From Epiperipatus broadwayi (taxonomy: Eukaryota; Onychophora; Udeonychophora; Euonychophora; Peripatidae), in the NCBI GenBank assembly GCA_028023455.1, contig JAQFVV010012497.1, positions 560,001-624,000 on the forward strand: DNA of 64,000 bases. Direction: 5' to 3'. Shown piece after piece: positions 23,881 to 33,262 of the stretch; within the stretch, counting starts at the first letter, position 1; each line of letters starts with the position of its first letter. The notes under the pieces were generated by a model. The model saw only the letters and a list, made by a program, of their open reading frames with translations, was not told the origin of the DNA and searched no databases. The position numbers and the translations under genes are program-made.

Positions 23881-24315
23881 TGTTATGTAGAGGAGAAATA
23901 TTTAAATTTTTAAAATAACTGAACAGGACAAATTTCTAATATCCATTCCATTTGTTCTTGTCATTGCAGCTGTTATTACTATGTGATTATTCATATAGTA
24001 TACAAACATGGATGGATGCTCACTATCACACATTAACCTGAGTGGTGAGTTTATTGGATTTTCATCTCTGAATTTAAGATCAAGAAACATCATTGTATTT
24101 CTTTTCAGATTTTCAGCTGAATTTTCTTGACAAAATGAATGTGTTTATGAATGGGTTTTTTTCATAATAGATATTTACAATCATGACAGGAAAAAGTAAA
24201 TCATGGCCCTTATTCTCAGGAGGCTGTAAAATCACCAGCCAAGGCAGCAGTTGATAGCCTTAGAGGGAGGATGCTAAAAACCTCCTGATTGGTGACCCAG
24301 ACTGCCATTTGATTA

Positions 24316-25010
24316 TGACCTTTTATTTAAGTATTTAAAACTGCAGATCACTTTCATGTGAAGAAAGATTGCAAGAATTGGAAGAAACTGTTTAGTATTA
24401 AATGGGACATTATTGGACTTTGTGAAGTTAGAAGAAAAGGTAAAGATATAATTGACTTAATACTGTACTACAAAGAGGCAAACATTAATACAAGTGGAGT
24501 AGGATTCATTATAAATAAAAAGTGGAAGAACAACATTATGGAAATTGACAATATATCACATAAGGTGGAAAGATTAATTATTTGACTTAATGATAGATAT
24601 CAAATGCAGATAATTCAGGTTTATTCCCCAAGTTTTCATAGCGATGAAGAAGTAGAGGATTTTTATATGGATATACAAAAGGCTTTTGATCAGACTAAAC
24701 AACATTTTAAAATTATCTTGGGAGTTTTTAATGCCAGAATTGGTAAACAACTGAAAGATGAAAGTACTGTAAGTAAATTTCATTATGGTGATAGAAAATG
24801 AGGGAGGACATAGACTTGTGGAGTTTTCAGAAAAAGAAAAACTCTATACTATGTATTCTTTTTTTTTTGAGAAAAATGTTAAATCAACATGGAAGCATCC
24901 AAATGATGGCACAGCAGAATTAGATTATATTTTGATTAACAGAAATATATACTTCAAGATTAGGAAATGATCATCGATTAGTGAGATGTAAAATATGTGT
25001 TAATGCAAAA
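24316..25010 (+). pseudogene. LINE AP-endonuclease domain remnant
   Basis: Successive frames give KWDIIGLCEVRRKGKD (24,401-24,450; contains the metal-binding Glu of the EN fold), SGVGFIINKKWKNN, IIQVYSPS, GVFNARIGK (24,722-24,750; the conserved N of the D-N block, although the usual GDFN Asp is Val), LDYILINR (24,919-24,945) and, after a frameshift, NDHRLVRCK (24,966-24,995; SDH-like motif with Asn in place of Ser). In intact LINEs this domain nicks target DNA to prime reverse transcription. At least three frame breaks and one altered catalytic position make it inactive. Confidence 0.85.
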
Positions 25011-25437
25011 CTAGAAAGACAAAAAATTATTTAAAAAAATAGTAGTCGTAGTCAATGTTCCTAATCTTCAGAAGCATTCCAATGAATTCAAATTAGAACT
25101 GGCAAATCATTTTCAAACATTAACAAATTTTGAACATGATTCAGATTTGAATGAAATCAATAGGAAAATAACTGATGCACTTTTAAAAACTGCAATACCT
25201 GGTACAAAAAAAAAAGTTGTTAACCAATAAAATTTGTACTGAGACAAAACAATTTATGAAGAAAAGAAGAGGAATATAAAAATGATGCATTAAGAAGGAT
25301 TGAAAACCTAGAATTTGGTAAAATGGTGCAAAAAAAAAGTTGTTAATGATATAAGAAAGTATAATTGTGAATTAACAAGGAAAGTTCTAGAAGAGAATAA
25401 AAGTCTCGAGTATAAAACATCTTGGTATTGATAAGAA

Positions 25438-26510
25438 ATGTTTTTCTGCAATAAGAAAAAAGATGGAACTATTTCTAAAAAGGGAAATGATATTATTAAA
25501 TGTGTAGCAGCATTCTGTCAAGAATTGTATAGCAATAAAGAACAAGAAGAAATATCTCCTACAATTATTATATCTTCTAAATTGCCCATGATTTTAAATG
25601 AAAAAATAAGATGTGTAATTAAATCTATAAAGAAGAGAAAGCTCCAGATAATAATGAAATTGTAATGGTTATTTTAAAAGAAGCAGGTGAAGAAATAGAA
25701 AAATTTTGGCCAATTTATATACCAAATATTTAAATGATAAAGATGTATGAGATAATTGGAAGAATGCAGCATCAATATTAATATGTAAAAAAAGGTGATA
25801 AAAAAGATATTAGAAATTACAGGCATATCTGTCTTTTATCAGGTCTATATAAAATTTTTACCAAAACAATTTCAATTTGTCTAGAATAAATTTTAAAATT
25901 TAATCAACCAAAAGACCAAGCTGGATTTAAAAGTGGTTTTTGTATAGTCAGTCATATCTAAGTCTTTAGAGAAATTATAGAAAAGACCAATGAATATGAG
26001 TTGTTACCATTATGCTTTGGATTTGTAGATTATGAAAAAGTATTTGATTTTATAAGCACTTTTTCACTGATTAAGGCATTAGATCATCAAGGTATAGATG
26101 GATCAAGGATATTGTCATATTCTGAAGAATATTTATAAAAGTGCAACAGCAACAATTAGATTATATAATGATACTAGGAAGATTAACATTGAGATGGATG
26201 TACAGCAGACTGACTTCATATCTCCAAAATTTTATAGCAATTTTGCAAAAAGTATTTTGTGGATTAAAATGGAAAGCTAACGGAATAACAGTAAATGGAG
26301 ATTATTAAAGTCATTTAAATTTTGCAGATGATATAGTTGTTTTTGTAAATAATGCTTTAGAGCTTGAGGAAATAATGCAATAATTATCTTATGAAAGTAA
26401 GAAGGTAGAACTTAAGGTAAATGTTAAAAAAACTAAAGTAACATTCTCTGGATTTTCTGAAAAGAAGAAAATAAAGATTGATAATAATGAGTTAGAAGTT
26501 AACAATTTTT
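25438..26510 (+). pseudogene. LINE reverse transcriptase remnant with intact FADD
   Basis: Recognisable RT segments in several frames are KAPDNNEIV (25,640-25,665), AGFKSGFCIVSHI (25,919-25,960), LCFGFVDYEKVFDFI (26,010-26,055; first palm Asp in FVDYEK), a degenerate RQGD-like block (26,195-26,225; read here as QQTDFISPK), and LNFADDIVVF (26,314-26,345; catalytic FADD at 26,321-26,332), followed by LKVNVKKTKV (26,410-26,440). The motif order is standard for LINE RTs. Frameshifts near 25,700, 25,960-26,010 and 26,100 prevent translation. Compare the sister copy at 30.2-31.4 kb, which has lost the catalytic FADD. Confidence 0.85.
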
Positions 26511-27220
26511 TCATATATAAAAAATTGAATAAAATAGGTTTCTTTTTTTAAAAAATTATTTTCATTAAGCTATATATATTCCAATACATTATTTGGAACC
26601 ATATTTTTAAAAAGAAAAGGAATTTCTTGTTACTAATTTCTTATTAATAATAATGATGATGGTTTTTTTTTAAAAAAAAAAGAAGTCAACAGCTACTTGG
26701 TCAGATTACTATTACAGATGCAAACATATGAGATTGAATTAATCATAGAATTAACTTGATTTGAAAACTTTTGGTGGAGATAACTTAATATTAAAAGGAA
26801 ATATGCCTATATGTTTGAAAAGGAACGTTTTTAATAAATGTCTTTTATCAGTTCTTACTTATGGATCTGAGACTTGGACACTTAATAGAAGAGCAATACA
26901 GAAACTTCAGACTACTTAATGAAGTACGGTGTATGTTAGAAATACCAAAAAGAGATCTAAAATGAAATTCATGGGTGAGAGAGCAAACAAGTGTTACTGA
27001 CAATATTGAAAGAATTAAGTCTGAAGTGGAGTTGATTCTGGCATATTGCTGAAAGAGATGATAATGAGATGGGCAGTTGAAATCTTAAATGGGATTTCAG
27101 GAGATTGTAAAAGACTTACAAAGAGATCACATGTGAGATGGATGGATGAAATGAGGAAATGTGCTGAGGTGATGTGGATAAGAGAGTCTGAAGATCAGAA
27201 AAGATGGATTGAACTTGGAG

Positions 27221-27245
27221 TAATAATAATAATAATAATAATAAT
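27221..27245 (+). repeat. (TAA)n microsatellite at the LINE 3' end
   Basis: Eight TAA units follow directly after the last recognisable codon block of the LINE, and the tandem-duplicated unit begins in the same TAATAATGG sequence. Simple-repeat 3' tails are typical of several LINE clades. Confidence 0.8.
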
Positions 27246-28651
27246 GGTTAAAATAATGATCATGATATCTAAATATACATGTGGTTCATGTTTTAGAAAT
27301 ATTTGTACAAATATTCATATATCATAATTTATTTATCTTAAAATTATATTTTATTATTTAGACTATTTTTTACTTTTTACATACACTTTAATATATAATT
27401 TAAATATCGTGCCATACTTATTTTTGTGTGTGTGTGTGTTTTAAAGCACTATCTTCTCTTAGTTGCAGACTTTATTAACTGACAAATTTTTTAAAAATTT
27501 AAATATTTCTACTCTATATAATAATTCTTTCTATGTTCATTTTTTATATCTATTACTTTCTCTTATTTAATTATTTTATTATATTAATGTTTTTAAATCT
27601 AATTATTTAAACTTAGGATAACTTTTTAATTAATATAGTTTGTTTTATTTCATATCTCTATTATATTCTGTTTCCATTGGATGCTTATAAATAAATCAAC
27701 TTTTATCTCATTTATTGATTAAAAAAAGTAATTATGTAAATGAATTGAAGAATTTAACTAATATAGGATTAAAACAATATAAATGGGATAAATGGTCAAC
27801 TATTTAGATGCATTCAGTAGAAATAGGATATAAATTTGGAAACGTTTGCATAAAAATAATTTACTACAAGAATAAAAATTAAAAAAGCTTTCAAGTCTAA
27901 ATAAGAATTTAGATTTTAAAACTTTACTAGTATAATAAAAATATATATATAATTTAAAAATTAAACAAATAAGAGAAAGTAATAATTATAAAAAATAGAA
28001 CTATTTACATTTTTAAAAAAATTATTAATTAGAAAACTTTACAGCTAAGGGAAGGTAATGATTTAAGTACATAAATTTAGATTTTAATTAAAGGTTTAAT
28101 TGAATAATTGAATTTAATTAATAATTAAAAATAATATAATTATAGTAAAATGTTTTGTTTCTATATAGTTATATATATTTAAATATTGTGTAGCTCTGGT
28201 GAAGATTGTTGTATTAAGAAAATAAAAATATTTGGAAAAAAGTTTGCATTGTATAAAATAGGAAAGCAAAGGTTTGTTAATTATAATAAATGCATAGATA
28301 ATAAAAAAGAAAAAAAAACTATATATACATGGAGATAAACAAAAGTAATAATAATACAAATAATAAATTTTTAAGTGGAAAATAAATATTAATAATGTTA
28401 TAGTCAAATAGTGTGACATTCATTGGATTTTGTACAGGCTACCTACCAGTAAGCTATCAAATCACTGATGCCTAAAATAGGGTTAGATAAAAATAAATAT
28501 TCTACTAATCACATCTTCTATTGCATTTAATATTCTTTGCAAATATTAGATTTCTCTCTCTCTTTTTTGGTATGGGTGTGGGGGGGAGGGTGTAGATCAT
28601 ATATAAGCAGTTAAATCTCTGTATTATATTGCACAATTAAGTCATAATAAT
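27239..28651. repeat. Tandem duplication, unit 1 (about 1,413 bp)
   Basis: The unit begins TAATAATGGTTAAAATAATG and is nearly identical to the next unit starting at 28,652. Differences include a 22-bp indel (present in unit 2 near 29,301-29,322), a (TG)n run here replaced by a T-run in unit 2, and a few single-base changes. The match continues to CACAATTAAGTCATAAT. Near-identity over 1.4 kb in otherwise decayed DNA implies a recent event. The interior contains a large imperfect palindrome. It holds no gene; the open frames at 28,114-28,419 (minus) and 29,620-29,814 (plus) are AT-rich and without motifs. Confidence 0.9.
27440..28065. repeat. Large imperfect palindrome (arms about 280 bp) inside unit 1
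   Basis: The left arm, about 27,440-27,717, contains TATCTTCTCTTAGTTGCAG, TTACTTTCTCTTATTTAATT, ACTTAGG and CATTGGATGCTTATAAATA. The right arm, 27,775-28,065, contains the reverse complements in reverse order: GGATAAATGGTCAACTATTT, AGATGCATTCAGTAG, AAGTCTAAATAAG, AATAAGAGAAAGTAATAA and ACAGCTAAGGGAAGG. The spacer is about 57 bp. Similarity may extend further out to about 27,330 and 28,180. The structure suggests an ancient fold-back transposon or an inverted duplication. The same palindrome is present in unit 2. Confidence 0.7.
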
Positions 28652-30067
28652 TAATAATGGTTAAAATAATGATCATGATATCTAAATATACATGTGGTTC
28701 ATGTTTTAGAAATATTTGTACAAATATTCATATATCATAATTTATTTATCTTAAAATTATATTTTATTATTTAGACTATTTTTTACTTTTTACATACACT
28801 TTAATATATAATTAAATATCGTGCCATACTTAATTTTTTTTTTTTTGTATTTTAAATCACTATCTTCTCTTAGTTGCAGACTTTATTAACTGACAATTTT
28901 TTTAAAAATTTAAATATTTCTACTCTATATAATAATTCCTTCTATGTTCATTTTTTATATCTATTACTTTCTCTTATTTAATTATTTTATTATATTAATG
29001 TTTTTAAACCTAATTATTTAAACTTAGGATAACTTTTTAATTAATATAGTTTGTTTTATTTTCATATCTCTATTATATTCTGTTTCCATTGGATGCTTAT
29101 AAATAAGTCAACTTTTATCTCATTTATTGATTAAAAAAAGTAATTATGTAAATGAATTGAAGAATTTAACTAATATAGGATTAAAACAATATAAATGGGA
29201 TAAATGGTCAACTATTTAGATGCATTCAGTAGAAATAGGATATAAATTTGGAAACGTTTGCATAAAAATAATTTACTACAAGAATAAAAATTAAAAAAGC
29301 TTTATATTAATTTAAAAAATTAATTCAAGTCTAAATAAGAATTTAGATTTTAAAACTTTACTAATATAATAAAAAAATATATATAATTTAAAAATTAAAC
29401 AAATAAGAGAAAGTAATAATTATAAAAAATAGAACTATTTACATTTTAAAAAAAATTATTAATTAGAAAACTTTACAGCTAAGAGAAGGTAATGATTTAA
29501 GTACATAAATTTAGATTTTAATTAAAAGTTTAATTGAATAATTGAATTTAATTAATAATTAAAAATAACATAATTATAGTAAAATGTTTTGTTTCTATAT
29601 AGTTATATATATTTAAATATTGTGTAGCTCTGGTGAAGATTGTTATATTAAGAAAATAAAAATATTTGGAAAAAAGTTTGCATTGTATAAAATAGGAAAG
29701 CAAAGGTGTGTTAATTATAATAAATGCATAGATAATAAAAAAGAAAAAAAAACTATATATAAGATAAACAAAAGTAATAATAATACAAATAATAAATTTT
29801 TAAGTGGAAAATAAATATTAATAATGTTATAGTCAAATAGTGTGACATTCATTGGATTTTGTACAGGCTACCAACCAATAAGCTAACAAATCACTGATGC
29901 CTAAAATAGGGTTAGATAAAAATAAATATTCTACTAATCACACCTCTATTGCATTTAATATTCTTTGCAAATATTAGATTTCTCTCTCTCTTTTTTGGTG
30001 GGGAGGGGGGGTAGATCATATATAAGCAGTTAAATCTCTGTATTATATTGCACAATTAAGTCATAAT
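28652..30067. repeat. Tandem duplication, unit 2 (about 1,416 bp)
   Basis: Head-to-tail second copy of 27,239-28,651, ending at CACAATTAAGTCATAAT (30,051-30,067), after which the sequence differs. It contains the second copy of the palindrome (about 28,855-29,500). The left junction is TAATAATGG, the same string as at the start of unit 1, where it continues the LINE (TAA)n tail. Microhomology at that string may have produced the duplication. Confidence 0.9.
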
Positions 30068-30214
30068 TATACTAATTGTACCATTCCTTAAATTATTAAC
30101 CATTGAAACTTATTGATTTAAAATGTTTAATTTCTTTTCTCATGAATTATAAATATCGTGTTATGGTAATTCTGAGAAACAAGCAACATTTTTTTAAAAA
30201 ATAAAATTATTTTG

Positions 30215-31405
30215 TTATCATTGTCATCGTCAACCATTATCAAGCCACTTTAGTATGAAGGTCTCCAAATTCAATTTATTTTCTCCGATCTCTAGCTTCT
30301 TTACTTTACATTACCCCTGCACACTTTTTTATTTCATCCATTCATCTCACATGTGATCTCTTTTTGGGTCTTTTACACTCTCTTGGAATCTGTTTTAAGA
30401 TTTCAATTGTTCGTCTATTATCATCTCTTCTAGCAATATGTCCAGCCCAACTGCACTTCAGTCTTTTTAATTTTTCAATGATGTTAAATAACACGTTTAT
30501 TCTCTTATCCATATATTGCATTTTCAATCTATTGTTGTTACTCCTAACATGCATCTCACCATATTTCTTTGAGTGATCTGAAGTCTCTGTATTGCTCTTC
30601 TATTAAGTGTCTAATCTCAGATCCATAAGTAAGAACTGGTAAAACATATTTATTAAAAACCTTTTTTTTTTTTTCAAACACATAGGCATATTTCCTTTTA
30701 GTATTAAGTTATGTCTATTAAAAAACACTCCAACCAAATTTAATTCTATGATTAATTTCATTCATTATGTTTTCATCTGTAATAATAATCTGACTAAGAT
30801 ATTAATACTTCTTCTAAGTCATTATAATTAATCTTTATTTTCAGCTTTCGAGAAAATCCATTGAACATAACTTTAGTCTTTCTAACATTTACTTTTAGTC
30901 ATACTTTCTTACTTTTATCTGATAACTCTTGCAACATTTCCTGAAGCTCTAAAGCATTAGTTTCAAAAACAACTACATAATTTACAAAATCTAAATGACT
31001 TAAATAATCTCCATTTACTTTTACTCCTTTAGCTTACCCTTTTAATAACAAAATACTTCTTGCAGCACTGCTGTAAAAAGTTTTGGAGATATAGAGTCAC
31101 CCTGTCTTACACCTTTCTCAATGTTAACCTTCCTAGAATCTTTATGTAATCTAATTGTTGCTGTTGCATTTTTATAATAGTTCTTCAGAATATGACAGTA
31201 TCCTGGTCTATATTTTTTATGATCCAATGCTTTAATCACTGAAGAAATGCTTATAGAATCAAATGCCTTTTCATAATCTACAAATCCAAAGCATAATGGC
31301 AACTCATATTCATTAGTTCTTTCTATAACTGGTCTCAATACTTGGATATGATCTACAATACTAAAACCACTTTTGAGTCCAGTTTGTTCTCTTGGTTGGT
31401 TGGAA
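30215..31405 (-). mobile_element. 5'-truncated RTE-like LINE, copy 2
   Basis: Minus strand, same family as 24.2-27.2 kb. From right to left: GLKSGFSIVDHIQVL (about 31,380-31,335), then LCFGFVDYEKAFDSI (31,290-31,245), GVRQGDSISPKLFTA (31,115-31,070) and a palm motif where the sister copy has FADD but this copy reads FVNY (30,988-30,977). Further on come NVRKTKVMFNGFS, then SWAGHIARRDDNRR and ECKRPKKRSHVRWMDE (30,450-30,325), then a stop and a short 3' untranslated region ending in GACGATGACAATGATAAC. The 5' boundary at about 31,405 abuts an A/T-run and the endonuclease is absent: a typical 5' truncation. The frame is more intact than in copy 1, yet the active site is lost. Confidence 0.85.
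31042..31338 (-). pseudogene. LINE RT palm fragment (98 codons open)
   Basis: The best preserved open piece of LINE copy 2. It holds the first palm Asp (FVDYEKAFDSI) and the GVRQGDSISPKLF motif that binds template and dNTP in LINE RTs. The frame closes before the second catalytic motif, which is further corrupted (FVNY). Not a host gene. Confidence 0.8.
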
Positions 31406-32059
31406 AAAAAAAAAAAGATTTTATATGATGTATGTGAAATCTTTTTTTTTAGTGGTATAAACTTCTTAGTACTTTTAATAATAACTTTAATAATTGATAT
31501 TACTGGATTAATTGAAAAGTTTAATGGGTTATTATCTTATTTTGATATATATCTGTAGTATTCTTGAAATGAAATGCACATGTTGTCTAACAGGTTTTTT
31601 TTTTCTAGATGTGTATTTCATCTATGGTACTTTTACAATATGTTGTTTTCTGATTTTTGCTTTTTATGGCACATCTGTACACAACTATTTGACACCATGA
31701 AAGATTTTTGAAGCATTTTTCAATAAGTATTTACGTACTTGATGCCCAGATTCTTAACACTTAAAATGGCCACTTGTCTTTAAGGGATATGTTATATACT
31801 CGATAATTTCTCCCAGGTTTCTTTTTTATTCTACATCCAAACCTGTATATGATTTGTTTTTTAAATTCTCTTCCTAGTTTGTATTATTGCTTTTCACCTC
31901 AGCAATATCTGTTAAGATACCAGAAAATTTGTTTATTAAACTTCATAGGTGATAAATATGATCTGCCTAATGTTAATGTTTGAATTTTTTGATATATTAT
32001 AGATTTTTTTTTTTTTGTTCATTAATAGTTTTTTTTTTTGCTTTTTGATGATTCATATA
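31406..32059. other. AT-rich noncoding stretch
   Basis: T-rich spacer between the LINE copy and the DNA transposon. The two small plus-strand frames here are hydrophobic, T-rich translations without motifs. Confidence 0.45.
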
Positions 32060-32460
32060 CACCTGGGTCTCGTTTTACGCGATAGATAGGTTCCTCAGAA
32101 AACATGCGCAAACGAAATCTTGCAAAAATAGACATAACTTACATTGAAAAAGGGGGGATGCGGTCTGTGATTTTTCAAAATTCGCGTAAAAGCAAAGCAC
32201 CAACGTAAAATTATTTTAAAATTCGCGCAAAAAAAAAAAAATAAGGAAATAAAATATGACTAATAAAAAATTTCAAATTTGAAAAAAAATGATACAAGAC
32301 AAACTTTTTTTAACTATAATATTTAATTTTATTCAAAATAATATATTTTTATGCATAATTTACAGTACAGTAATTTAAATTTTTTTATACATGTTTTAAT
32401 TATTATCACTATTTGCCCAAAAAGACGTTCGTTTGCAAATTAGTAAAAAATCAGATTTTC

Positions 32461-32517
32461 ATGTGATGTGATGTATTTGGCTTCTCCTTAAACGAAGTCA
32501 AGAATATCTCAGCAATT
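32461..32517 (-). repeat. Conserved LINE/SINE 3'-tail segment, copy 2 (inside DNA transposon)
   Basis: On the minus strand it reads TTGCTGAGATATTCTTGAC, GTTTAAGGAGAAG, CATCACATCACAT, matching 18,898-18,950. It is nested in the TIR element, so either a retroelement tail inserted there or the DNA transposon captured it. Confidence 0.6.
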
Positions 32518-33106
32518 ATTTTCACAAGAGGAAATACAACTAGCGCCAAGTTTACTCTCATGTTGTGTTGATGGTTTTCTGTTGACGACGACGATGATTT
32601 TAATAATTGTTTATGAACTTAGACTTATGGTAATAAAAAGACATTTATTCACCACTGCTGGGAAAAATTTAATTAAAGCTAACAACTAAAAATTAAATTC
32701 TTATTTTTGTCTTTAATTTTCAATTCCGTTTAAAAATCAAATTTCGTTTTACATCACATTAATTTCAAGTCGATCGTAAGTAATTTTTAAATTGTTAATT
32801 ACAATTAAAAATCAGATTTTAATTTTTAATTGTGCCCACTGCTATTACTGACCTTTTAAAAATAAACTTGTGGACACTAAATGATTAATAATTGATTACG
32901 TTCTTTTTTAAAAAGCAAAAACAGAATGTGATTTAAAATGCAAAATTAACACGCACAATGTTTGAACAAATTTACATTATAATCTTGTAAAATTTAATGT
33001 GTGTATACATAAAATGTGGAAATCATGATTTTAATTTCTTATTGCATAAAATCTTACTATTATAAAGCACTGAAAATATTGAAATTACTAAGATGAAAGT
33101 AGAATT

Positions 33107-33181
33107 CCAATAATGTGCTATTACTTTCAGTATAACGTAAGTGTGCGAAATTTATTATTTAAAGTAATAGCGCATTATTGG
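33107..33181. repeat. Inverted repeat with 21-bp arms
   Basis: Arm 33,107-33,127 (CCAATAATGTGCTATTACTT...) pairs with 33,161-33,181 with one mismatch; the spacer is 33 bp. It lies about 80 bp inside the right end of the DNA transposon. Confidence 0.8.
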
Positions 33182-33262
33182 AGGTCGACTTCCGGTGAAA
33201 CACGAATCGCGTAACTTCAAAATCGTGTTAAATAAGTCCGCGTAAAAAGAGTCCCAGGTGTA

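Larger units (their letters stand above)
24190..27245 (+). mobile_element. Nearly full-length but dead RTE-like LINE ('craniofacial development protein 2-like' endonuclease/RT), copy 1
   Basis: The plus strand carries, in order, a GC-richer 5' leader (24,190-24,310), an apurinic endonuclease domain (24,316-25,010), a reverse transcriptase (25,438-26,510) and the C-terminal GHxAR/GKR-type block (26,830-27,215), ending in (TAA)n at 27,221-27,245. This is the architecture of LINEs whose proteins are often auto-annotated 'craniofacial development protein 2-like'. Numerous stops and frameshifts occur. Between 26,515 and 26,745 the alignment is lost in AT-rich low-complexity sequence, a probable small insertion. 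The element replicated by target-primed reverse transcription. A second copy, oppositely oriented and 5'-truncated, lies at 30,215-31,405. The two 3' ends face each other across the tandem duplication at 27.24-30.07 kb. Confidence 0.85.
32060..33260. mobile_element. Non-autonomous DNA transposon with TIRs and TA target duplication (pogo/Tigger-like by end sequence)
   Basis: The left end at 32,060 (CACCTGGGTCTC-GTTTTACGCG) is the inverted copy of the right end at 33,260 (reading inward CACCTGGGACTC-TTTTTACGCG): 20 of the first 22 positions agree. Both ends are flanked by TA (32,058-32,059 and 33,261-33,262). The subterminal regions are rich in TACGCG-like words (TTCGCGTAA, TTCGCGCAA, CGCGTAACTTC), as seen at ends of pogo/Tigger-type and some other TA-inserting elements. 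Length is 1,201 bp. No transposase frame is visible, so it is a MITE-like derivative. Inside are a 57-bp segment shared with the LINE tail at 18.9 kb and a 21-bp-arm inverted repeat at 33,107-33,181. The superfamily assignment is inferred. Confidence 0.85.

Noticed and set aside
28114-28419. 101-codon minus-strand frame with many Phe/Tyr/Ile
   Set aside because: AT-rich low-complexity translation inside the tandem repeat; the near-identical second unit has no equivalent long frame, as expected without selection.
29620-29814. 64-codon plus-strand Lys/Asn-rich frame
   Set aside because: Low-complexity translation in repeat unit 2 that is interrupted in unit 1 by small changes; no motif.
27239-30067. 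Possible CRISPR-like or satellite array
   Set aside because: Only two long units, no short spaced repeats; a simple tandem duplication in a eukaryotic genome.
30364-30576. 70-codon plus-strand frame
   Set aside because: Antisense shadow of the LINE copy 2 C-terminal region, whose minus-strand motifs are clear.
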